Below are positions 1 through 6,775 of a DNA stretch of 11,579 bases, in pieces. Every line of letters begins with the position of its first letter. The first letter of the stretch is position 1. The notes below the pieces were generated by a model. The model did no database searches. It saw only the letters and a list, made by a program, of their open reading frames with translations, and was not told the DNA's origin. Where the stretch lies: NCBI GenBank assembly GCA_903854805.1, contig CAINXK010000027.1, positions 1 through 11,579 of the forward strand, written 5' to 3'. This stretch comes from an uncultured Anaerolineae bacterium. GTDB taxonomy: Bacteria; Chloroflexota; Anaerolineae; Anaerolineales; Villigracilaceae. Both the position numbers and the translations under genes were made by a program.

Positions 1-279
1 AGCATGTTTTTTTCTGCAAACAGCATCGATTTCCGCCCTCAATTCTGCACTCATATTTTGAAAATGGCTTCCTGAGACGGGTCGAGCGGCATAAGCAATT
101 GTGAAACCAAACGGAAGTTTACGAAAAAGAAGTTGAATACCTGCAGCGCCAGAAATAACGCGCAAGACATCCCACCCAAAGTAAGATTTTAATTCACCCC
201 ATTCAGCCATTTGCAAAACATGGGCATTGGGGTAATTTTTAAGAAAATTATTCCATTCAACATTAGAAACCAGGGGCAT
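1..279 (-). CDS. FemAB-type aminoacyltransferase, N-terminal 93 residues only
   Basis: I translated the minus strand from an ATG at 279 and the frame stays open to the window edge, so the gene is cut off at its 3' end and only residues 1-93 are visible. The opening resembles the FemA/FemB/FemX family: a W-x-x-F stretch near residues 9-12, then LQMAEWGELKSYFGW at 22-36, then a hydrophobic IQLLFRKLPFGFTIAYAARP block at 48-67. Family members transfer amino acids from aminoacyl-tRNA to peptidoglycan precursors; relatives in extracellular polysaccharide loci have less certain substrates. The gene starts 24 nt after the dehydratase stop and is in the same frame, so it is probably the last visible gene of the operon. 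An in-frame GTG at 294 would leave a gap of only 9 nt. Neither start has a clear Shine-Dalgarno sequence. The family call rests on the N-terminal pattern alone, because the GNAT-like catalytic half is outside the window. Confidence 0.72.
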   Translation of the reverse strand, partial: MPLVSNVEWNNFLKNYPNAHVLQMAEWGELKSYFGWDVLRVISGAAGIQLLFRKLPFGFTIAYAARPVSGSHFQNMSAELRAEIDAVCRKKHA

Positions 280-303
280 CCGTTTTCGTCTCACACTTCG
301 GTA

Positions 304-2187
304 TTAAACAACATCCGTAACATCTGATGGAGGCAAGGTGGCCCGAATTGCTGAACCGGGAACAACTTCATCAAGCAGGCTGATTATTTCTTCTGGTTGG
401 CTCTTATCCACAAAGGCAGCTAGCCGTTCAAGACTGTCACTCAATACAAGCCTGGAAACCATATTCTCGCCTGTCGAACGAAAAATATCTGGATGAGCAG
501 TACGGTCATAAGTTTTGTCAATTTCCCACAACTCCTCCCGCAGCTTCTCGCCGGGTCGGACGCCTGTAAATATTATTTCAATATCTCGTCCTGGTTCAAG
601 CCCGGAAAGACGAATGAGATCTTCAGCCAGATCAAGTATACGAATTTGCTCACCCATGTTAAGCAAAAAAGCCTCACCCCCCGTTCCCATCGCGGCCGCT
701 TGCAATACCAGATGCACAGCCTCTGGAATGGTCATAAAAAATCGAAACATATCGGGGTGGGTTATTTGCAACGGACCACCGCTGGCGATCATCCGCTTGA
801 ACAATGGCACTACCGATCCGCGACTGCCCAGAACATTCCCAAAACGGACAACTGAAAATGCTTTGCCAGTGCGACCAGCCGCATCCAGCACGATCATCTC
901 AGCCATTCGTTTTGTAGCTCCATAAACATTGGCCGGGTGAACTGCCTTATCAGTGGAAATCAATACCAACCGTTTCACATCGCAACGATCTGCAATTTCG
1001 ACAATATTCCGGGTGCCAAGGATATTGTTCGCCACTGCTTCTTCCACATTAATTTGCATAAGTGGAACGTGTTTGTGCGCGGCGGCATGGAAGACAACTT
1101 CAGGCGAATAGCGTTCGAAGACAGCTTGCAAGCGAAGAGTATCGCGCACATCCGCAATTACGGGGATCAGTTCAAGACCGGGGTAATCTTGTTTTAGTTC
1201 GAGCAAAGCTTCAAAGATGCTGTTCTCACCGTGTCCAAGCAATATCAAGCTGGCAGCATTCCAGCGCGCAATTTGCCGGCATAGTTCGCGACCGATGGAA
1301 CCACCCGCCCCAGTGACAAGCACCCGCTTCCCATTGAGAACCTGCCCAATCAATTCTTCGTGAACACGCACAGGCTCGCGTCGTAAAAGATCAGTGATCT
1401 CCACCTCGCGCAGACGACTGACGCTGACCTTGCCACCCAGTAATTCGTAAATACCCGGCATGGTCCGGAAGGGCACACCTTTCAACCGGCAAACATCCGC
1501 TACAAGACGTACAACCCGACCTGGCGCAGATGGAATAGCAATGATAACTTCATTCACAGGGCGCTCGTCAAGCACCCTGCCAAGATCTGAGATCATGCCA
1601 ATGACCGGAACACCCAGCAGAGAATGATTCTGTTTAGCAGGATCATCATCCAAAAAGCCAATCGGCTCCAGGCTGATCTGGCGATTTTTCTGCATCTCTT
1701 TAACCACCAGAGCACCGGCATCGCCTGCGCCGATCACAATGATCTTGCGCGTCTTGCCTGTGCTGCGTGGAGATGTTGATTCTGCAATCATGCGCAGCGT
1801 AAAACGCATGCCGCCCACGAGGAGTAAAGAAAGCAGCCAGTCAATTGCCAGGACAGAACGTGAGAAACCCGGGCCAAAGACCCCAAGCCAAAATAAAGTC
1901 ACAAAGATAACCGAGACGACCGCCGAAGAGGTGGTCACAGCCATGGCAATCAGTTTTAATTCATTAACACTGGCGTAAATCCAAAGACGCCGGTACAGAC
2001 CAAAAAAATAATAAATCAGCGGTTTAACGACGAGAGAAATACCAAGCAACCATAAAGCCCCTTGGAGATAGAAACGAACAAAATCCGGGGTAAATTCGAG
2101 CCGTAAAAGATAACTACCCAACACCGATATGGTGATGAGCAGGAAATCAGCAAACACGACAAAACGATTACGGAAGCGAAAGTTCAT
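304..2187 (-). CDS. Membrane-anchored UDP-GlcNAc 4,6-dehydratase-type polysaccharide enzyme (CapD/WbpM/PglF family)
   Basis: This 627-residue protein has the full long-form architecture of the family. Four to five hydrophobic segments lie between about residues 9 and 128, followed by a first Rossmann-like domain with VIGAGDAG (151-158) and FLDDDP (178-183). A second catalytic SDR domain carries TGAGGSIG (292-299), FHAAAHKHVPLM (366-377), STDKA (411-415) and a Y-x-x-x-K pair (Y422, K426). It ends with the RFGNVLGSRGSV and GVRPGEKLREEL blocks typical of these enzymes. Known members convert UDP-GlcNAc to a UDP-4-keto-6-deoxy sugar at the inner membrane, the first step to bacillosamine, QuiNAc or FucNAc. 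Residue 422 aligns with the Met that PglF and WbpM carry in this slot; here it is Tyr. The gene starts 25 nt after the epimerase stop, and I see no good ribosome binding site, so translation may depend on the upstream gene. The family is secure; exact substrate and product stereochemistry are not. Confidence 0.92.
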   Translation of the reverse strand: MNFRFRNRFVVFADFLLITISVLGSYLLRLEFTPDFVRFYLQGALWLLGISLVVKPLIYYFFGLYRRLWIYASVNELKLIAMAVTTSSAVVSVIFVTLFWLGVFGPGFSRSVLAIDWLLSLLLVGGMRFTLRMIAESTSPRSTGKTRKIIVIGAGDAGALVVKEMQKNRQISLEPIGFLDDDPAKQNHSLLGVPVIGMISDLGRVLDERPVNEVIIAIPSAPGRVVRLVADVCRLKGVPFRTMPGIYELLGGKVSVSRLREVEITDLLRREPVRVHEELIGQVLNGKRVLVTGAGGSIGRELCRQIARWNAASLILLGHGENSIFEALLELKQDYPGLELIPVIADVRDTLRLQAVFERYSPEVVFHAAAHKHVPLMQINVEEAVANNILGTRNIVEIADRCDVKRLVLISTDKAVHPANVYGATKRMAEMIVLDAAGRTGKAFSVVRFGNVLGSRGSVVPLFKRMIASGGPLQITHPDMFRFFMTIPEAVHLVLQAAAMGTGGEAFLLNMGEQIRILDLAEDLIRLSGLEPGRDIEIIFTGVRPGEKLREELWEIDKTYDRTAHPDIFRSTGENMVSRLVLSDSLERLAAFVDKSQPEEIISLLDEVVPGSAIRATLPPSDVTDVV

Positions 2188-2212
2188 ATAAAGAAAGACT
2201 AACTATCCAAAA

Positions 2213-3139
2213 CTACAATTTTTTCATCCAAGCCACAACATCCATTAACCCTTCTGTAAGAGAGGTCTGCGGGCTAAAACCCAGCAAGGTCGCTGCTTTT
2301 TGTGGGCTTCCAACCGAACGATAAATATCTCCCTGGCGAACAGGGGAGAAAACAGGTGCCGGCGCAGCCGGGAACAATTTCGATAATACTTCCACTAAAT
2401 CAATCACACGAAGTTCAGTTCCCGTGCAAATATTGAATACTTGCCCAGGCGCGGCCGGGTGTTCAGAAGCTGCCAGATTGGCGCGAACGACATCCTCGAC
2501 ATATACCAGGTCGCGGGTTTGGCCACCATCCCCAAAGATGGTCACCGGCTGGTCGTCGATCAACCTGCGGGTAAAAATGGGCACGGCGGCGGCATACATA
2601 CTGTCAGGCCTTTGTCGCGGGCCATAAACATTGAAATAACGCAGGGCAACCACTTCTAGCCCGAAAGAGCGAGTATAAAGTTCGGCATACAATTCATCTA
2701 CGCGTTTGGAGACAGCATATGGAGAAAGCGGGTGCAGTGCTGTGGCTTCGTCAAGCGGCATGGCATCTGAATCTCCATAAACCGCCGAGGATGAAGCCAG
2801 TACCACGCGCCCAACCCCGGCTCTCCGCGCAGCCTCCAACATCATTTCAGTACCGTGCTGGTTAATTTCAAAACAAGTCAAAGGGTCCTGCATCGATTGC
2901 GGTACAGAAACAAAAGCAGCCTCGTGAAAAACAATATCAATACCAGATACAGCCCTGGCTACACTGCTCGAATCACGCAGATCACCTTCGATCAAATCGA
3001 TATCCAACCCTGTCAGGTTTTCATGCTTTCCGGTGGAAAAATTATCCAGAACACGCACAAAATCGCCCTGTTTGAGCAGGGCGCGGACGATATGCGATCC
3101 AATAAACCCGGCACCACCGGTAACAAGATATCGTTTCAT
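2213..3139 (-). CDS. NAD-dependent UDP-sugar 4-epimerase (extended SDR, GalE/WbpP-like)
   Basis: This 308-residue protein is a complete extended short-chain dehydrogenase. It has the nucleotide-binding GGAGFIGS at 8-15, the acidic LDNFSTG at 31-37 that selects NAD, GDLRD at 52-56, FHEAA at 71-75, SSSAVYG at 116-122, the catalytic Y141-x-x-x-K145, and RYFNVYGPRQ at 167-176. Family members interconvert UDP-Glc/UDP-Gal or UDP-GlcNAc/UDP-GalNAc in the cytoplasm. In the C-terminal region around DIYRSVGSP the residue that gates the sugar pocket (Tyr in E. coli GalE, Cys in human GALE, Ser in WbpP) appears to be S275. A small residue there would allow N-acetylated sugars. The start codon overlaps the phosphotransferase stop by one base (TAATG), with AAAGG just upstream, which fits translational coupling. 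A uronate epimerase or related sugar epimerase cannot be excluded. Confidence 0.9.
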   Translation of the reverse strand: MKRYLVTGGAGFIGSHIVRALLKQGDFVRVLDNFSTGKHENLTGLDIDLIEGDLRDSSSVARAVSGIDIVFHEAAFVSVPQSMQDPLTCFEINQHGTEMMLEAARRAGVGRVVLASSSAVYGDSDAMPLDEATALHPLSPYAVSKRVDELYAELYTRSFGLEVVALRYFNVYGPRQRPDSMYAAAVPIFTRRLIDDQPVTIFGDGGQTRDLVYVEDVVRANLAASEHPAAPGQVFNICTGTELRVIDLVEVLSKLFPAAPAPVFSPVRQGDIYRSVGSPQKAATLLGFSPQTSLTEGLMDVVAWMKKL

Positions 3140-4563
3140 TATCTACCTTTCCGACCCAGTACCGTACTGACGGTACGCAGAATAATGACAAGATCCATCG
3201 CAACCGAACGATGTTTAATGTAATACAAATCATATTCAAGTTTTACAGATGTATCTTCAACCGTGGCAGCATAACCATAATTAATTTGAGCCCAACCTGT
3301 AATGCCTGGTTTGACCAACAAACGTGCCCGGTAAAATGGAATTTCCTGTTGAAAGGTAGCCACCCATTGGGCACGTTCAGCCCGTGGCCCAACAATACTC
3401 ATTTCGCCACGCAAAACATTCCAAAATTGTGGAACCTCATCCAGCCGGGTGATACGCATAAAATTACCAACCCGCGTAATACGCGGATCATTCTCGCCGG
3501 CCATCTGGGGCTTACCCTCTTTTTCCGCATCCTGGCGCATTGTGCGGAATTTGATAATTTTGAACTCCCTGCCACCACGTCCCAAACGCTCCTGCCAATA
3601 GAAAATTGGCCAACCGCTGTCAATAAAAATTGCGATGGTCAAAAACGGCAACAGAACCGCAAGGATCAGCAGCCCTACAATCGAGCCAATAATGTCAAGG
3701 ACACGCTTCCCAATTTCGAAAAAACTCCCCGAACGAGCTTCGTCCACAAAGGAGCGGATGATCCAATCCGACTCGAGATGGTGGATCGGCACACGACCCA
3801 TTAACTCCTCGTAAAGCGTTGGCATACGGATAATTTCGATACCTCGCTCCTGCACATCCAGAAGCGTCTGAAAGGTTAGCCCCTGCATTTCGCCTGTGAT
3901 AGACACGACTATATCGGTAATGTTCATTTCATCGATAAAACGCAGTAATTTATCGCTTCCGCCCAGAATCCGAAAACCCTCGACATCCTTGCCCAGCTTT
4001 TCGGGATCATCATCGATATACGCAACCAGTATAAACGGAGCTGGCCGGATTGACTTGTAAATTTCAGCCAAAGTATGACCATTGCCGCCTGCTCCCACCA
4101 CCAATACCCGCCGCTGGTTTCCCTGCGAAGTGATCAAACGGATATAAATCCAACGCCAGATAAGCGTCAGAACCATGGCCAGAACAAAAAAGACAGCCAC
4201 TGCGCGCCGGTTAATTCGACCAGGTTCGTCAGATGTAAAATAAATCAATAAATATGCAAGTCCACCCATCAAGCCAGCGACGGTGACCGCGCGTAACGTC
4301 CTGCTCCAGTTTGCAGCACGATGCAGATCATAAATCTCGATCAACAAGAGCATCCAGGCGCCCGGCAGCAGATAAAACCAGTATTGAACACGTAAACGGA
4401 AAAACTCCAACGAGAATTTTTTCAGCCACGCATCACCAGCAAACCAGAAATAAATACCTGCCAACAAAGCCAACGCGGCCATGAGCAAATCGCCCAGCAC
4501 CAGCAAAGCACGCTGCTCGCCAGGTCGTAAACGCCAGGTCGGTTTTGTCGGTTCAGAAGCCAT
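3139..4563 (-). CDS. Undecaprenyl-phosphate sugar-1-phosphate transferase (WbaP-type polyprenyl glycosylphosphotransferase)
   Basis: This 474-residue inner-membrane enzyme starts polysaccharide repeat-unit synthesis by moving a sugar-1-phosphate from a UDP-sugar to undecaprenyl phosphate. Four membrane segments lie near 20-42, 60-76, 93-110 and 120-140. A Rossmann-like domain follows, with VVGAGGNGH (155-163) and YIDDDPEK (182-189). A further hydrophobic segment sits at 291-315, then the catalytic bacterial sugar transferase domain with FKIIKFRTM (334-342), DPRITRVG (359-366), the Asp-Glu pair D375-E376 in RLDEVPQFWN, GEMSIVGPR (386-394), KPGITGWAQ (418-426) and a YDLYYIKHRS block at 444-453. 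Asp-Glu is the known catalytic dyad of this superfamily. The length fits the long WbaP/CpsE class rather than the short PglC class. It begins 3 nt after the glycosyltransferase stop, with GGAAAG upstream as a plausible ribosome binding site. Which sugar it loads cannot be read from sequence. Confidence 0.93.
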   Translation of the reverse strand: MASEPTKPTWRLRPGEQRALLVLGDLLMAALALLAGIYFWFAGDAWLKKFSLEFFRLRVQYWFYLLPGAWMLLLIEIYDLHRAANWSRTLRAVTVAGLMGGLAYLLIYFTSDEPGRINRRAVAVFFVLAMVLTLIWRWIYIRLITSQGNQRRVLVVGAGGNGHTLAEIYKSIRPAPFILVAYIDDDPEKLGKDVEGFRILGGSDKLLRFIDEMNITDIVVSITGEMQGLTFQTLLDVQERGIEIIRMPTLYEELMGRVPIHHLESDWIIRSFVDEARSGSFFEIGKRVLDIIGSIVGLLILAVLLPFLTIAIFIDSGWPIFYWQERLGRGGREFKIIKFRTMRQDAEKEGKPQMAGENDPRITRVGNFMRITRLDEVPQFWNVLRGEMSIVGPRAERAQWVATFQQEIPFYRARLLVKPGITGWAQINYGYAATVEDTSVKLEYDLYYIKHRSVAMDLVIILRTVSTVLGRKGR

Positions 4564-4566
4564 TCT

Positions 4567-5565
4567 TCACGCTTTCCACTTCTTTGAGAAAATACTCCAC
4601 AAGAAACCACCGCCCCAGGCAACATGCATAACTGCAATAGCCAGGGGCACTCCAACAAATGGAGAAAATTCTTTGAGTGCCGCAGCAATCCGCAGACTGC
4701 CAAGCCCTAATATTCCAAAATATACCAACAGCTCACAGACTAACGCCCAGCGAAAAAAAGGAAGGAACAATCCCAGGGCAAAACCGATAATCAGGCTGGC
4801 CACAAAGAAAGGTGGCAGCGCCTGTCGCCAGCGTATGGTGCCTGGATAACGACGCAGCATTTTATACTTCCAAAAGCCATAACGGTAGTATTGTTGCGCC
4901 AGCGAAAAAACACTGGCACGAGCATAATAAACCGAACGAATCGACGGATCCAGCCAGATATTGCCGGCGCTTTGGCGAATGCGCGCATTGAACTCATAAT
5001 CTTCGTTAGCCAGCAAGGTCTCGTCGTATCCACCAATTTTATTGACCAGGCTGCGCCGGTAGCACCCAAACGGTACCGTATCAACACTGGTTGCCAGCTT
5101 TGCATGTCGATAAAGCGCATCACCGACGCCCAAAGGATGGGCAGCCGCAAGGGCAATTGACCTTGCGATCCAAGTTTCAGCCCCTGGATGTATTTCCCAG
5201 ACGCCACCCACATTCGCGCCCTTGCCAGACTCTAATGCTGCCACAGATTTCTCAACGTAATCGGGATACGGTGCAGAGTGCGCGTCGAGACGCAAGATCA
5301 CTTCACCGTCAGAAGCCTTAATGGCACAGTTCAGGCCCGCGGGAATCGATCCTACAAGATTCATAACTACCTGCAACTGTAGATCAGGATATTCGCGTTG
5401 GAACGCTGAAATAACATCACGCGTATGGTCAGTAGAGCCCGCATCAGCAATGGTCACATTCAACAGTGAACAAGGATACGTCTGAGAAGAGATGGCATCC
5501 AGTAAAATCCGGATACGCTTTTCTTCATTCAGACAGGGAACGATAATAGAGACTGTTGGGAACAT
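4567..5565 (-). CDS. Family 2 glycosyltransferase, ExoA-like, with C-terminal membrane helices
   Basis: This 332-residue protein opens with the GT-A fold hallmark VSIIVPCLNEE (5-15), followed by IADAGSTD (39-46), where the first Asp binds the nucleotide. LRLDAHSAPYP (91-101) takes the place of a DxD metal site. LANEDYEFNARIR (185-197) supplies the probable catalytic acidic pair, and QQYYRYGFWK (224-233) sits where the family's Q/RxxRW element lies. Hydrophobic stretches near 251-272, 274-295 and 302-325 should anchor the C-terminus in the inner membrane. The pattern is closest to ExoA of succinoglycan synthesis, which adds a sugar to the lipid-linked primer, and the primer enzyme is encoded immediately downstream. 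It is the first gene of the visible polysaccharide operon. The ATG at 5565 begins directly at the conserved core but has only a weak ribosome binding site. Donor and linkage are unknown. Confidence 0.9.
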   Translation of the reverse strand: MFPTVSIIVPCLNEEKRIRILLDAISSQTYPCSLLNVTIADAGSTDHTRDVISAFQREYPDLQLQVVMNLVGSIPAGLNCAIKASDGEVILRLDAHSAPYPDYVEKSVAALESGKGANVGGVWEIHPGAETWIARSIALAAAHPLGVGDALYRHAKLATSVDTVPFGCYRRSLVNKIGGYDETLLANEDYEFNARIRQSAGNIWLDPSIRSVYYARASVFSLAQQYYRYGFWKYKMLRRYPGTIRWRQALPPFFVASLIIGFALGLFLPFFRWALVCELLVYFGILGLGSLRIAAALKEFSPFVGVPLAIAVMHVAWGGGFLWSIFSKKWKA

Positions 5566-5645
5566 TCCAATTCAGACAGTTTGGTTTAAGCCAAAGGATG
5601 GCAGGCGTATTCAGGTAACCAGCCAGAGCCAGATAAAAGGCTGCC

Positions 5646-5674
5646 ATTCTGGTCCCAACACACGCAAGCTTCAA
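5646..5674 (-). promoter_or_regulatory. Weak candidate promoter for the polysaccharide operon
   Basis: The 217 bases between the glycosyltransferase start and the RidA stop hold no gene I can support. Reading the minus strand, TTGAAG (5674-5669) and CAGAAT (5651-5646) are separated by 17 nt and each matches four of six positions of the sigma-70-type consensus. This would place transcription start roughly 75 nt upstream of the glycosyltransferase ATG. The match is modest, and the operon could instead be read from farther upstream through ridA. Confidence 0.25.
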
Positions 5675-5782
5675 TTCTACCACCATGCTCACCGCTCTCG
5701 CGCAGCAGGCACACATAACAGGTTTTTCTGCTGCTCTTTGAATTGCAAAAGAATTACCGATCAGCAGCCAAACCGATGGTTT

Positions 5783-6172
5783 TTATTTCACTGCAATTGC
5801 TTCAATTTCCACAATGCCGCCTTTTGGCAACCCGGCTACCGCAATGGTCGAGCGAGCTGGTGGATTGGAGGAAAAATATTCAGCATAAATGGCATTCATT
5901 TTTGGAAAATCCGCCATGTCACGCAAAAAGACAGTCGTCTTGACCACTCTATCCAGGCTTGTACCGGCTGCTTCAAGTACGCTCTTGAGATTCGTTAAAA
6001 CCTGGCGGGTCTGCGCTTCCAGCTCTGCGCTAACAAGCTCACCAGTGGATGGGTCGATCCCGGTTTGACCAGCACAAAAAACGAAACCGCCGCTTTCAAT
6101 TGCCACAGAATAGGGGCCGATCGCTTTAGGAGCTTTTTCAGATTGAATTACTTTTCTTTCATTGGTAGCCAT
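5783..6172 (-). CDS. ridA: RidA family reactive enamine/imine deaminase
   Basis: The protein is 129 residues from the ATG at 6172, the usual length for RidA (YjgF/YER057c/UK114). I chose this start over an upstream ATG at 6217 because the family homology begins here and a GAGG ribosome binding site lies at a suitable distance. The upstream start would also place 15 residues inside the preceding gene. RidA hydrolyses 2-aminoacrylate and other reactive imines made by PLP enzymes in the cytoplasm. Active-site positions are intact: Y21 in the AIGPYS block, R107 in NPPARSTIAV and E122 in GGIVEIEA match Tyr17, Arg105 and Glu120 of E. coli RidA, with the same Arg-to-Glu spacing. The central FCAGQTGIDPSTGELV (32-47) and VVKTTVFLRDM (76-86) blocks are also typical. 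It sits 34 nt downstream of the DUF3592 gene and may be cotranscribed. Nothing links it to the sugar genes beyond proximity. Confidence 0.93.
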   Translation of the reverse strand: MATNERKVIQSEKAPKAIGPYSVAIESGGFVFCAGQTGIDPSTGELVSAELEAQTRQVLTNLKSVLEAAGTSLDRVVKTTVFLRDMADFPKMNAIYAEYFSSNPPARSTIAVAGLPKGGIVEIEAIAVK

Positions 6173-6206
6173 GGTTTGCCTCGTTTTAAATATATTTGTT
6201 TGAGAA

Positions 6207-6653
6207 TTACTGCGCACCGAGAGATATAAATAATCCCATCAACAAAAAGACCGCGCCAATACACAATATTACCAGGCCCATGAAACCCAGAATGGTGGTG
6301 ACAAGATACCGGCTCACAGCAGAGTCGATTTCAGCCTTGTCTGGATTTGCCGGGTCATACGCAACCTTTACAGATTGCCCAACGCTGAAACTCGCTGGCA
6401 TCGATCCAAAATCAGACTCGAATTGGACGTTTTCTCCAGAAGCAGTTCTGAACTCGATCACAGGATAAAACATGAACCCGCTGCTATGGTCTGACGATGT
6501 AGAGCTGCGCCTCTCAAGGCTGACAACCACGCCTTTTACGAAAATCCGCTCAATAAATTTTTGGCGCTGCCTGATAAAAGCGAACACAGCTCCGACCAGC
6601 ATGATAATTGAACCAAAAGACAACAAACAACCGGTGATCGGCATCCATATCAA
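6207..6653 (-). CDS. DUF3592-type two-helix membrane protein
   Basis: This 148-residue protein has a membrane helix at each end (about 6-27 and 117-143) around an external or cytoplasmic beta-rich domain. That domain shows the DUF3592 pattern: GVVVSLERR (41-49), FYPVIEFRTASGENVQFES (62-80), GQSVKVAYDPANPDKAEI (92-109). The function of DUF3592 proteins is not established. The start is probably TTG at 6653, because GGAG lies 8 nt upstream of it. The next in-frame ATG, at 6644, would be 17 nt from that site. ridA follows after 34 nt, so the two may form a small operon. No enzyme motif is visible. Confidence 0.82.
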   Translation of the reverse strand: MIWMPITGCLLSFGSIIMLVGAVFAFIRQRQKFIERIFVKGVVVSLERRSSTSSDHSSGFMFYPVIEFRTASGENVQFESDFGSMPASFSVGQSVKVAYDPANPDKAEIDSAVSRYLVTTILGFMGLVILCIGAVFLLMGLFISLGAQ

Positions 6654-6684
6654 TTAGGTTTCTCCGTCGTCAGGTTTCCATAGC

Positions 6685-6690
6685 AGTATA
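6685..6690 (-). promoter_or_regulatory. Candidate -10 element upstream of the DUF3592-ridA pair
   Basis: On the minus strand TATACT occurs at 6690-6685, 5 of 6 matches to TATAAT. It would place transcription start near 6678, giving a leader of about 25 nt that just contains the GGAG ribosome binding site. No convincing -35 hexamer lies 16-18 nt upstream; the sequence there is A-rich. Confidence 0.35.
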
Positions 6691-6775
6691 CAATAAAATC
6701 AGCCTAACTTTTTCGGGAATTATGTACGTTTGCTCTTTTTGGAAAAATCCAGAACTTGCAGACGATCACTTGGCT

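Noticed and set aside
493..925. Plus-strand open frames of 120-136 codons
   Set aside because: They lie wholly inside the minus-strand dehydratase gene, have no ribosome binding site and show a composition expected of an antisense frame.
3211..3804. Plus-strand open frame of 197 codons
   Set aside because: It is antisense to the conserved catalytic domain of the phosphoglycosyltransferase and resembles no protein family.
5525..5716. Short minus-strand frame upstream of the glycosyltransferase, starting MCACCARAVS
   Set aside because: The cysteine-rich start looked interesting, but the frame runs into the glycosyltransferase gene out of frame, has no strong ribosome binding site and resembles nothing I know.
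5770..5782. AAACC-GAT-GGTTT hairpin at the ridA stop codon
   Set aside because: Only five base pairs with a 3-nt loop. On the ridA strand it is followed by GGCTGCTG, not a U-run, so it is not a credible terminator.
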